A DNA stretch of 26,488 nucleotides, taken from assembly GCA_023392285.1 (NCBI GenBank), contig JAEVZK010000012.1, forward strand, positions 1-26,488, given 5' to 3'. Shown here piece after piece: positions 1 through 7,399 of the stretch. Every line of letters begins with the position of its first letter. Position 1 is the stretch's first letter. A program made the position numbers and the translations under genes. The notes beneath the pieces are model-generated. The model saw only the letters and a list, made by a program, of their open reading frames with translations, was not told the origin of the DNA and made no database searches. The DNA comes from Armatimonadota bacterium (GTDB lineage Bacteria > Armatimonadota > Fimbriimonadia > Fimbriimonadales > Fimbriimonadaceae).

Positions 1-969
1 GAACTTGAAGAATCGAGCTTCTTGCGGGTTAAAGTCGAATCGGCTCCATCCGGCAGCGTCTTTGATCGTGCTCTTGACGACAGGTGTTCCCCAATCCTTT
101 CCATCGACGCTTAGGTACAGCTCAAAATCCTTGACGCGCCCATTGATTCCGCCGTCTTGACGAGGCAGATAGCGAAATGCCTTCACCCGTTCTACGGTCC
201 CCATATCCACCACCAGCTGGTGAGGAGGCCGGGTTTCCTTGTCCGAGTAGTTGGTGTGCCAATACGTGTAGGGATCGCCATCGATCGCAGCCTTGGCCCG
301 ACCTTCGCCCGCCTCCTCGCTGTCGAAGGAGACCAGTCTCCAAGAGGATTTGCGTCCTCGCGCATCTTCGATTGCCTGCGCCACCGTTTCCGCCATGATT
401 CCTGCTCCGGCTGGATTTGGGTGTAGGTGATCGGGGAACAGATCCCCCTTGCCCGCTAAAGGCGAGTATAGGTCGATGGTATCCGCTCCAGATTCGCGAG
501 CCGCTTGCTTAACCAATGGCACTACGCCGAAGTCGATCTGCGGCGTCCGCTCATCGAATGCGGGAACGGGGATGCAGGCGTAGACCTTTGGATGGCTTGG
601 CAAGTCGGCGTAAATTCTGATCAGACGCTTGTAGTCGGGCACGAACTGGTTCTTGAGCTTGGGCCAGCGCGCTACCGTCGCGTCGTTCGTGCCGAGCATA
701 ATGACCACCACGTTCGGAGCGAATGCTTTACTGCGCTCAAACTCCCGCTTGTTCCAGTACGGATAGTCGCTGCTTTCGACCAGCGTTGCTCCACTGTGCC
801 CGAAGTTGCCTACCTCGTAACCGGTTCCCAACATCTTCGCAAGTTGAGCCGGATAGCTCTGCGTATTCGGGTCCGGAAGCCCCCAACCTGCGGTGATGCT
901 GTCGCCCACGCAGGCGACGCGAATCGGGCTTCGTTGAAGAATGGCGACGGCCGCAATCAGCGAAATCAT
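1..969 (-). CDS. Secreted SGNH/GDSL-type esterase with C-terminal F5/8C (discoidin, CBM32-like) domain, 3' end cut by window
   Basis: I read 323 codons from an ATG at 969 and the frame is still open at base 1, so the C-terminus is missing. The SGNH signature is complete: GDSIT at residues 22-26 (nucleophile Ser24), GTND at 93-96 (Asn95), and DHLHPN near 180-185 (Asp180, His183). From about residue 205 the sequence changes to a discoidin-like domain with AIDGDPYTYWHT, typical of F5/8 type C domains that bind carbohydrate. The N-terminus is a short hydrophobic stretch, so export is likely. The ATG overlaps the stop of the upstream glycosidase (ATGA, 966-969), so the two are probably translated together. 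Family knowledge suggests deacylation of sugars or esters on a polysaccharide; the substrate is not visible. Confidence 0.88.
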   Translation of the reverse strand, partial: MISLIAAVAILQRSPIRVACVGDSITAGWGLPDPNTQSYPAQLAKMLGTGYEVGNFGHSGATLVESSDYPYWNKREFERSKAFAPNVVVIMLGTNDATVARWPKLKNQFVPDYKRLIRIYADLPSHPKVYACIPVPAFDERTPQIDFGVVPLVKQAARESGADTIDLYSPLAGKGDLFPDHLHPNPAGAGIMAETVAQAIEDARGRKSSWRLVSFDSEEAGEGRAKAAIDGDPYTYWHTNYSDKETRPPHQLVVDMGTVERVKAFRYLPRQDGGINGRVKDFELYLSVDGKDWGTPVVKSTIKDAAGWSRFDFNPQEARFFKF

Positions 970-2897
970 TTCAGCTCCTTAAGTTCCAGCGTAAGGACTT
1001 GAAACGGCTGGAGATCGATCACTTGGGATTGGCCAACCGTGAATTGGAACGTTTGCTTCTCGTCAGAGTAAGGTGAGCTGGCTTGGTATCGTATCGGCGA
1101 TCCGGGAGGCAGTTCCAGCACCGAAGCAATATCGACGGAAAATGCCTGCTGCTGATCGCTTGGATTTCGCAAGGTTATGATGCTCTTGTCCTTCGACCAA
1201 GCTGCCCAACCATATACTTCGAGCAGATTTGGGTCTCCACCGATCCAGTGGACATCCTTCATCACGTCCGCATTCGCCTGCGACCATTTGGCCGATTCGG
1301 CGAGATCGTCCCAGTTGTCCTTTGTCATGAGGTCGGGCGTGATGTACATCTCCTGCAGCTGAGTGCCACAGCCGAAGTAGTCGCGGATTTCATCCCTGAA
1401 GTCGTTTTTCGGATCGTCGCTAAGATGCTGTGCGTGCTGAGCAAAGATCAGGCCGTGCAGCATAAGTGAATTGATCGGGAAGAGCGGACCTCGTTGGACA
1501 ATCCCATGATAGGTATCGGAATCACGATAGGTGATCCACTGCTGGCGATAGCTGCCGACGCCCGCGAAAGAGTGATCGCTTCCTCCGCGCCAGATCGAAT
1601 CCGCATATTGAAGCCAGAATGGCGAGGGCCAAGTGCCGGTTGTCAAGTTGATAAAGAGCCCCTGTTTCGCCTTGCGCAAATCCTTGATCAGGGAGATGGC
1701 GGCATCGAAGTCGCTGTCGAACTGACTTCCGGGATAGTGCTTGTCGGGTGAGCCAGTTCCGTCGAACTTGAACTGATTGATTCCTTGGCGGGTGACGAAG
1801 TCGAGAGTGACGTCGTGGAACCGCTTGTAATACTTGGGTCCGCTTAGGGCGTAGCCCTGCGAATCGACTTCATAGCCGTGAGCCTTGCCCCATTCGAGGC
1901 GCTGCTTCCTCGGGCCGCCATAGCCTCCCCATGGCGAGAGCCAAACACCTGGGCCGCCGCCATATTTTGCTGCTTCGTCCCTTACCGGAAGGAACCCATT
2001 CGGAAATCCCTTATGAAACTCCCAGGCCGACTGGTAGTTGTCCCAACCGTCGTCAAATAAGTAAGAAGCAACCTTTACTTTTCGATCTTGGACGAGGGCT
2101 TTGCCGAACTTGTCGATGCGGTCGATGCAATCTTTTTGGTCGTACGGAGTGAAGTAGCCGATGTCGTACCAGGAGTTGTAGTGCAGGAACGGCTGATAAG
2201 GCCGCGGCCGCTCGCTCTCGACGTAATTCAGGAATGCGCGGCGCATTTGCGCCTGGGCGGCAACCCCAATCACTGCGGTGTAGGTGACAGTCGAGCCCTT
2301 TCGAATTGGAAGAAGACGCTTGATCGAGCACGAGGCGATGCCAGCCTTCGCGGCGGACTCGGACATCGGGTGCTCCAATCCCGCGAAGAGGGAATTGGAG
2401 ATCACGGGTGAACCAGGGGTCTTGCCTTCAACGTGCAAGCCCTTTCCAGCGAGGTGCAGCAGATCGATCTGCGACACGTCGGCGTCTGCATCGGTTGCAG
2501 TGAGCTGTAATTCCGCCCTGGCGTAGTTTTCGTTGTCGATCACCGCCAATCGATATCGCACGGAAAGGTGAGGATATTTGAAGGTTTGTTGCCAGCCCAA
2601 TCCAGAGCGGCTACGGCTGCCACTGATCGTGAAGGAACTCGGGCGCGTTTCGCCGCTCAATTTGCCGTCAACGGACTTGCCGTCGCGAAAGACGATTGTG
2701 AAATTGGATTTCGCCAGATTCAAGGCCTCCCGAGTCCAAAGGTTCGTAATCTGTGTGGGAGTCAAGGCGATGCTGCCGTTTGAAATTGCATTACCGCCTA
2801 CTTTGGGTTTCGCGGGGGCATTTGGCGCCCAATCGAAATCGCCGGCGTGGGCTAGAGCCGCCGCGCCGAGAAGCAGGAGAGTCGTCGTCGCTTGCAC
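966..2897 (-). CDS. Secreted alpha-galactosidase-like glycoside hydrolase (clan GH-D / GH36-like)
   Basis: This is a 643-residue protein from a GTG at 2897. Residues 1-18 form a signal peptide ending in AHA before GDFDWAP. The middle is a TIM-barrel glycosidase region: YLFDDGWDNY, then GVWLSPWGGYGG, then FKFDGTG with the likely nucleophile Asp379, and WRGGSDHSF with the likely acid/base Asp441, in the order seen in GH27/GH36 enzymes. Close relatives are sometimes mislabelled 'enterotoxin'. The frame stays open upstream to a GTG at 3047, but that extension has no signal-like features and overlaps the divergent xdhC gene. A TATGCT element 6 bases upstream of GTG 2897 supports this start as leaderless. 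The downstream SGNH esterase is coupled by an ATGA overlap, suggesting joint attack on a decorated glycan. The exact linkage and substrate are inferred only. Confidence 0.75.
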   Translation of the reverse strand: MQATTTLLLLGAAALAHAGDFDWAPNAPAKPKVGGNAISNGSIALTPTQITNLWTREALNLAKSNFTIVFRDGKSVDGKLSGETRPSSFTISGSRSRSGLGWQQTFKYPHLSVRYRLAVIDNENYARAELQLTATDADADVSQIDLLHLAGKGLHVEGKTPGSPVISNSLFAGLEHPMSESAAKAGIASCSIKRLLPIRKGSTVTYTAVIGVAAQAQMRRAFLNYVESERPRPYQPFLHYNSWYDIGYFTPYDQKDCIDRIDKFGKALVQDRKVKVASYLFDDGWDNYQSAWEFHKGFPNGFLPVRDEAAKYGGGPGVWLSPWGGYGGPRKQRLEWGKAHGYEVDSQGYALSGPKYYKRFHDVTLDFVTRQGINQFKFDGTGSPDKHYPGSQFDSDFDAAISLIKDLRKAKQGLFINLTTGTWPSPFWLQYADSIWRGGSDHSFAGVGSYRQQWITYRDSDTYHGIVQRGPLFPINSLMLHGLIFAQHAQHLSDDPKNDFRDEIRDYFGCGTQLQEMYITPDLMTKDNWDDLAESAKWSQANADVMKDVHWIGGDPNLLEVYGWAAWSKDKSIITLRNPSDQQQAFSVDIASVLELPPGSPIRYQASSPYSDEKQTFQFTVGQSQVIDLQPFQVLTLELKELK

Positions 2898-2903
2898 TCC
2901 CTT

Positions 2904-2909
2904 AGCATA
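2904..2909 (-). promoter_or_regulatory. -10 element for a leaderless glycosidase transcript
   Basis: On the minus strand the hexamer TATGCT lies 6 bases before the GTG at 2897. The purine run between them (AAGGGA) abuts the start codon too closely to act as a Shine-Dalgarno, so a transcript starting at or next to the GTG is the simpler reading. I see no good -35 box. Confidence 0.5.
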
Positions 2910-2941
2910 TCCGTTATGGTTCAGACAGCTTGCAGCCGTCG

Positions 2942-2947
2942 TACAAT
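2942..2947 (+). promoter_or_regulatory. Possible -10 element (TACAAT) upstream of xdhC
   Basis: TACAAT lies 9 bases before the TTG at 2957. A GAAGG at 2948-2952 could instead serve as a weak ribosome site with 4 bases of spacing. The upstream TTG at 2930 would place this element inside the coding sequence, which argues for the later start. Confidence 0.35.
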
Positions 2948-2956
2948 GAAGGCAGT

Positions 2957-3868
2957 TTGCGCGACATTCTCCCAATCCTCGACCAGTGGCAGAAAGCCGG
3001 CCTTCGATTCGCCACGTGTACGGTGACAAAGACCTGGGGGTCTTCACCGAGGCCGGCCGGTTCGGTCATGGGCGTGTGCGAGGATGGGCAGGTCTGCGGA
3101 TCGGTGAGTGGAGGCTGCGTAGAAGGATCGACGATCCAATCGGCTCTGGAAAGTTTGGCTGACGGGAAGCCCCGCGAGCTAAGTTTCGGTTCCATCTCGG
3201 ATGCAGAGATTTGGGAGGTCGGATTATCTTGCGGGGGCAAGATCAGCGTCCTCGTCGAACCCGAGCCCTATCTTCATTTTCCCGGCGAATGGACTACCTT
3301 CACCCAAGCTATTAGGGAGGATCGGCCAACGTCGCTCTCAACTCAGCTCGAACCCTGGCAAAAGGCAATCGACGGCGCAGAGGGTTTCGTACACCACGTG
3401 GCACCCCGCGATCGTTTGGTCATCATTGGCGCTTCTCACATCGCGATTCCTCTCATTGCTTTGGCCAAGACTCTGGGCTTCGCGGTAACCGTGCTCGACC
3501 CACGATCGGCCCTCACCCATGAAGAACGGCTCGGAGCGGTCGATCGTCTGATCGTGGGATGGCCTCAAGCGGAGCTGTGCCGTGAACTGGATAGGCAAAA
3601 CGTCTACGCGGTGACGCTGAGTCATGATCCGAAAATCGACGATGTTGCCCTTCGCATGCTCATGCGGAGCGGTGCGCGCTATGTAGGCGCTCTCGGTAGT
3701 CGCTCCACTCAGGAGGCCCGGAACCGGCGCTTTGCTTCGGAAGGTTTCACTTCGGATGAAATTGGCCGCATCCACGGGCCGGTCGGCCTGAAAATCGGTG
3801 CGAAATCACCGGAAGAAATTGCGCTCAGTATCATGGCCGAAATCGTGAAGGTGCGCAGTGGCGCTTAA
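2957..3868 (+). CDS. xdhC: XdhC/CoxI family protein (molybdenum hydroxylase maturation factor)
   Basis: The protein is 303 residues from TTG 2957, where the sequence begins in the way XdhC proteins usually do (RDILPILDQWQ, then TKTWGSSPRPAGS). The N-terminal XdhC_CoxI motif GSVSGGCVEG is present. The C-terminal half is a Rossmann domain starting LVIIGASHIA. XdhC proteins bind molybdenum cofactor and help sulfurate and insert it into xanthine dehydrogenase-type enzymes. No hydroxylase subunit is encoded here, so its client enzyme must be elsewhere. The stop overlaps the next gene by 11 bases. An in-frame TTG at 2930 would add nine residues, but it is less likely from the family alignment. Confidence 0.9.
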   Translation: MRDILPILDQWQKAGLRFATCTVTKTWGSSPRPAGSVMGVCEDGQVCGSVSGGCVEGSTIQSALESLADGKPRELSFGSISDAEIWEVGLSCGGKISVLVEPEPYLHFPGEWTTFTQAIREDRPTSLSTQLEPWQKAIDGAEGFVHHVAPRDRLVIIGASHIAIPLIALAKTLGFAVTVLDPRSALTHEERLGAVDRLIVGWPQAELCRELDRQNVYAVTLSHDPKIDDVALRMLMRSGARYVGALGSRSTQEARNRRFASEGFTSDEIGRIHGPVGLKIGAKSPEEIALSIMAEIVKVRSGA

Positions 3869-4436
3869 AGCGATTGTTCTGGCGGCAGGACGCTCCAGCC
3901 GGATGAGTGGCGGCAACAAGCTGCTTTTGCCGTTCGCTGATTCGACGGTTCTTGGCGAAACAGTCGCCCGCATCAAAAAGGAGATTCCCGACCTTCTGGT
4001 GGTGCTTGGATCGGAAGCGGAACGGGTTCGACGGTCATTGCCCGATGGCGTTCAGTGGGTCCTTAACCCAAATTATTCGAGCGGCCTGGCCTCCTCGATC
4101 GTATGCGGAGTTGAGCATGCGCCCACCGAGGAAGGCTGGCTGATTGCACTCGGAGATATGCCTCTGCTCGATCTCACCGTCTTGCAACGGCTGAAAGACA
4201 TGGCCGATTCGGCCTGCATCCTGGCACCCACTTATTCGGGGGAGCCTGATCGTCTCGGCCATCCGATCGTTTTTGGTGCGACATTTCGAAGAGACCTCCT
4301 CAATTTGAAAGGTGATTCGGGCGCAAGAAGCATCTTGCGCGCTCACCCCGAGCGAATTCGAACATTCCCGGTCGAGGGAAAATTGGAGGATATCGACACG
4401 GTGAGTGACTATCGAGGAGCTATGCTTCAATCATGA
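3858..4436 (+). CDS. mocA: MocA-like molybdenum cofactor cytidylyltransferase / NTP transferase
   Basis: This 192-residue protein opens with the nucleotidyltransferase signature LAAGRSSRMSGGNK, and has the ALGDMPLL metal-binding region and the GHPIVF motif found in the MobA/MocA family. MocA adds CMP to molybdopterin, giving the cytosine-dinucleotide cofactor used by many hydroxylases. The start is GTG 3858, inside the end of xdhC, with AAGG at 3848-3851 as a plausible ribosome site. Pairing with xdhC supports a cofactor role rather than a sugar-nucleotide role. The last bases overlap crcB (ATGA). Whether it uses CTP or GTP cannot be told from sequence. Confidence 0.85.
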   Translation: MALKAIVLAAGRSSRMSGGNKLLLPFADSTVLGETVARIKKEIPDLLVVLGSEAERVRRSLPDGVQWVLNPNYSSGLASSIVCGVEHAPTEEGWLIALGDMPLLDLTVLQRLKDMADSACILAPTYSGEPDRLGHPIVFGATFRRDLLNLKGDSGARSILRAHPERIRTFPVEGKLEDIDTVSDYRGAMLQS

Positions 4437-4822
4437 GCAGAACGGCGGTGCATACCTTGATCGTTTTTCTGGGTGCTGGGATTGGCGCGAACGCTCGATA
4501 TTGGTCTGGGTCGTTGTTCGTCACGATGTTTCCGCGCGTATCGCCGCATTGGGCTACGGTTGGCATTAACGTCGTGGGAAGTCTTCTCATCGGCGTCGCC
4601 TATGCTCTGGAAAGTCACGGCTCGATGGGCGAGAGTTGGAAGCTGCTGGCCATTGTGGGATTCCTTGGCGGCTTTACAACGTTCTCCAGCTTCTCGTGGG
4701 AAACCATTAGGCTTTGGCAGCAAGGCGCTCCCGGCATGGCGCTTCTGAACGTTGCTGTGAGCAATTTGATTGCGATCCTCGCCTGTTGGGGCGGCTACGC
4801 CCTGACGAGAGCCGTCGCCTAA
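4433..4822 (+). CDS. crcB: CrcB/Fluc fluoride ion channel
   Basis: A 129-residue, very hydrophobic protein with four predicted membrane spans. It carries the family motifs: GAGIGANARYW near the N-terminus, NVVGSLLIG in the second span, and GFLGGFTTFSSFSWE, which includes the central fluoride-pore region. Fluc channels work as antiparallel dimers and expel fluoride; a single homodimeric gene is normal. The ATG overlaps the mocA stop (ATGA). I see no fluoride riboswitch; the gene appears to depend on the xdhC-mocA transcript. Its TAA abuts the stop of the convergent dioxygenase gene with no bases between. Confidence 0.93.
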   Translation: MSRTAVHTLIVFLGAGIGANARYWSGSLFVTMFPRVSPHWATVGINVVGSLLIGVAYALESHGSMGESWKLLAIVGFLGGFTTFSSFSWETIRLWQQGAPGMALLNVAVSNLIAILACWGGYALTRAVA

Positions 4823-5578
4823 TTACATACTCTCAAGGAATTGCGGCACGGGATCGGGATCGATTCCCCGCAGCATCATTCCCTGCCCGCGAGACTTGTG
4901 CTGATCATCGAGCGGTCGATCGGCTGGATCACGAAATTGTACAAGCAGGGTCGTGCGAGCTTCCGAGGAGACATTCACGCCTGATCCGTGGATCGTGAGA
5001 TAGTTGAAGAAGATCGCGTCTCCCGCCTCCGCTTCGATCGGAACCGCATCTTCGAGCGGGTAGCGGTCCAAGGGCAGGTAGAAATTGCCCTCGTGTGGCA
5101 GCGGACCGGCAAGATGCGAACCCGGCACCACTCGCAGGCAGCCCTTTTCGAGGGGAGCGTCGTCGAAGTGGAAAATCGCGGCACTCATCGTGTGCTTCGC
5201 GTGCGGAAAATAGGGATGATCCTGATGCATGGGAAAAGGAGAACCCTTTTCCGGCGGCTTGATAAACATCTTGTTATGGTGGAGCTGAATATTCTCGCCG
5301 ATCATCTGCGCGGCAACGGACGTGAACCGCTCGTCCAGCAGCAGCCTTGCGAGGGCAGCGGAATAAAACTGCACGTTATGGCAGTGATGGATCACCGTCT
5401 TCTCAGCGGTCATCGCTTTGGCTCCTTCCCAAGTCGCATCGGTCTCGAATTTCGACAGGCGCTCGGAAAGTGCGTGGCACTCGTCCCGGAGGATCTTCGC
5501 TTCCGACTTCTGCAAGAGGCCGCGAACGACTAGAAACCCATTTTGGTGAAAAGAATCGATGCCAAAAGCTTCACTCAT
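4823..5578 (-). CDS. Phytanoyl-CoA dioxygenase (PhyH) family Fe(II)/2-oxoglutarate oxygenase
   Basis: This 251-residue protein has the iron-binding triad of the family: His118 and Asp120 in MHQDHPYF, and the distal His197 in TIHGSG. Arg208 (ARTTLL) is placed to bind 2-oxoglutarate. The fold and length match PhyH-like hydroxylases, which act on small molecules; the substrate is unknown. The frame is open to 5701, but the extension lies inside the divergent CBS gene and has no family similarity. The ATG at 5578 is preceded by TATACT at 6 bases, with no Shine-Dalgarno, so a leaderless transcript is likely. Confidence 0.88.
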   Translation of the reverse strand: MSEAFGIDSFHQNGFLVVRGLLQKSEAKILRDECHALSERLSKFETDATWEGAKAMTAEKTVIHHCHNVQFYSAALARLLLDERFTSVAAQMIGENIQLHHNKMFIKPPEKGSPFPMHQDHPYFPHAKHTMSAAIFHFDDAPLEKGCLRVVPGSHLAGPLPHEGNFYLPLDRYPLEDAVPIEAEAGDAIFFNYLTIHGSGVNVSSEARTTLLVQFRDPADRPLDDQHKSRGQGMMLRGIDPDPVPQFLESM

Positions 5579-5584
5579 ATCGGC

Positions 5585-5590
5585 AGTATA
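5585..5590 (-). promoter_or_regulatory. -10 element (TATACT) for the PhyH-type gene, leaderless
   Basis: On the minus strand TATACT ends 6 bases before the ATG at 5578, so transcription would begin at about the start codon. The element lies in the 37-bp gap between two divergent genes. No TTGACA-like -35 is seen at the usual distance. Confidence 0.6.
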
Positions 5591-5602
5591 ACGTCGCGAA
5601 AG

Positions 5603-5608
5603 TAAACT
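5603..5608 (+). promoter_or_regulatory. -10 element (TAAACT) for the CBS gene, leaderless
   Basis: TAAACT ends 7 bases before the ATG at 5616. It faces the TATACT of the opposite strand across 12 bases, so the two promoters overlap and probably compete. No Shine-Dalgarno is present before the ATG. Confidence 0.6.
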
Positions 5609-5615
5609 CGCCTCG

Positions 5616-6005
5616 ATGACGCTCCGCGAAGTTCTGCACGCGCACATTCCCACGTTATCGCCCGAGAGCACCGTCCGCGATGCGGTGGACAAGATGGACA
5701 TCTACCAGTTTCCCGCCCTGGTCGTCGTGGATACGAAGATGAAGGTGCTCGGCGTGCTGACAGAGGGGGATCTGTGCCGGGTGGCGGTGACGAGTGACAG
5801 TCTCACTGGAATGGCCGGGGAGCCCGCATTCGTCCACGCGTCGAAGGATCCGACGACGATGCACCCCGATACCGAAATTGGGGAAGCCTTCCACCGCATG
5901 CTGAGCAGCGGACTTACGATTCTGCCGGTGGTCGAGGAGGAGCGCCTTATCGGCGTTGTCTTACGCGTCGATCTGATGCAGGCGATGCTGATGGACTGCG
6001 CCTAG
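5616..6005 (+). CDS. Small protein with two CBS domains
   Basis: The 129 residues are almost entirely a pair of CBS repeats. The first covers about 10-60 and ends VLGVLTEGDLCRV. The second covers about 70-126 and ends LIGVVLRVDLMQAM. Such Bateman modules bind adenine nucleotides and usually sense energy charge or regulate a partner; no effector domain is attached here. It sits 26 bases before hflX on the same strand, but hflX seems to have its own promoter. The partner is unknown. Confidence 0.88.
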   Translation: MTLREVLHAHIPTLSPESTVRDAVDKMDIYQFPALVVVDTKMKVLGVLTEGDLCRVAVTSDSLTGMAGEPAFVHASKDPTTMHPDTEIGEAFHRMLSSGLTILPVVEEERLIGVVLRVDLMQAMLMDCA

Positions 6006-6019
6006 CTCACGAAGAAACG

Positions 6020-6025
6020 CATACT
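6020..6025 (+). promoter_or_regulatory. Possible -10 element (CATACT) for hflX
   Basis: CATACT ends 6 bases before the GTG at 6032, and an overlapping TACTGT ends 4 bases before it. No Shine-Dalgarno lies in the preceding bases. The spacing resembles the other leaderless starts in the window, but the first base differs from consensus. Confidence 0.4.
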
Positions 6026-6031
6026 GTAACC

Positions 6032-7312
6032 GTGCCGAAGACCGAAGCCAATCTCGAACATGTCGAAGAGCGCGCCGTTCTCGTGCTCGTCAATCAGGAC
6101 GAAGCCGAAGATCGCGTGACCGAGGATGAACTCGAGGGCTTATGTGAAGCTGCCCACGTCGAGCCGCTCGCCTCGATTCGGCAAAGGCTCGACCGGCCAT
6201 ACAAAGCCAACTACGTAGGGTCAGGGAAAGTCGAGGAGATCGCGGCACTCGTGGCCGAAACCGAGGCCAATGTCCTGATTTTCGATGCGGAGCTGAGCGG
6301 GATTCAGAGCCGCAATCTGACCGAATCGGTGAAGGTCAAGGTGATTGACCGTACGCAGCTGATTCTTGACATTTTCGCTCGACGGGCTAGAACTCGGGAA
6401 GGCATGCTGCAGGTTGAGCTGGCGCAGCTGAGCTATATGTTGCCCAAGCTGATGAGCGTGTACACGCAGTTCGAGCGGCAAAGAGGCGGCATTGGTATGC
6501 GGGGGCCAGGCGAGACGAAGCTGGAATCCGACCGCCGAGTGGTGCGTGACCGCATCGCTCGCCTAAAAGAAGAAATCGAGGACGTGAAGCGAGTCCGCGA
6601 CCAGCAGAGGGCGAGCCGCCGAAAGCACCCTTTTCCATTTGCATCCATCATTGGTTACACGAGCGCCGGGAAGTCAACCTTGATGAACCGCCTCTCGGGG
6701 ACCGACCTGCTTGCCGATGCCATGCCGTTTGCGACGCTGGACCCGACGACCCGCAAGATCGATTTGCCGGAGGGGTATTCGGTTTTTCTCACCGACACGG
6801 TGGGCTTCATCCGCAATCTGCCGACACAACTGGTTGCGGCATTTCACTCCACCCTGGAGGAAGTCACGTTTTCCGACGTTGTCCTGCACGTGATCGACGT
6901 TTCCAACCCAGCCTGGGAAGTGCAGCGGGACGCGGTGATGGAAACATTGTCTCAGCTTGATGCTGCCGAGAAACCCATGCTCACCATTTTCAACAAGGTT
7001 GATGCGATGGATGACCCATCGCTGGCAAAGCATCTTGTGGCGGAATGGCCGAACTCGGTGGCGATCTCGGCAGCGAATGGCTTGGGCATCGACGACATGT
7101 TGGACATGCTGGCCAAAATGGTGAAGAACCTCCTGAAGCCAGTGAGGGCATTGATTCCTTACAGTGAATCGAATCTCTTGCAGGACTGCTACGACTATGG
7201 ACGCGTTCTCCAGCTCGATTACCGGGAGGACGGCATCTATATCGAGGCAGAACTCGTTGCCGAGATGCAGGCCAAATTGCGCAATTACACGATCGAAGCT
7301 GATACCCCGTAG
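6032..7312 (+). CDS. hflX: GTPase HflX (ribosome-associated)
   Basis: A 426-residue HflX. The N-terminal domain contains the conserved YVGSGKVEEI and DAELSGIQSRNL stretches, followed by the RGGIGMRGPGETKLE linker motif. The G domain has GYTSAGKST at 208-216 (P-loop), DTVGF at 255-259 (G3) and NKVD at 321-324 (G4). HflX binds the 50S subunit and splits stalled or heat-damaged ribosomes. Length and motifs are complete. Start codon is GTG at 6032. The alternative of a later start would remove conserved residues. Confidence 0.96.
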   Translation: MPKTEANLEHVEERAVLVLVNQDEAEDRVTEDELEGLCEAAHVEPLASIRQRLDRPYKANYVGSGKVEEIAALVAETEANVLIFDAELSGIQSRNLTESVKVKVIDRTQLILDIFARRARTREGMLQVELAQLSYMLPKLMSVYTQFERQRGGIGMRGPGETKLESDRRVVRDRIARLKEEIEDVKRVRDQQRASRRKHPFPFASIIGYTSAGKSTLMNRLSGTDLLADAMPFATLDPTTRKIDLPEGYSVFLTDTVGFIRNLPTQLVAAFHSTLEEVTFSDVVLHVIDVSNPAWEVQRDAVMETLSQLDAAEKPMLTIFNKVDAMDDPSLAKHLVAEWPNSVAISAANGLGIDDMLDMLAKMVKNLLKPVRALIPYSESNLLQDCYDYGRVLQLDYREDGIYIEAELVAEMQAKLRNYTIEADTP

Positions 7313-7399
7313 CTTTACCTGCTTCAGGTTTGCCTTCGGAGCGGAATAAGTTCCCCGGCGAAAGTGTGGCCCGCGGGGCCGCGCATTGGGTGTATTGCG

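Noticed and set aside
2898..3047. Upstream extension of the glycosidase frame
   Set aside because: It would place the signal peptide in the middle of the protein and overlap xdhC; the GTG at 2897 has a promoter-like element.
4380..4432. Fluoride riboswitch before crcB
   Set aside because: This stretch codes for the end of MocA and I see no pseudoknot-like crcB motif.
7313..7399. Hairpin-like GGCCCGCGGGGCC near the hflX end as a terminator
   Set aside because: The stem is only five base pairs with no T-run after it.
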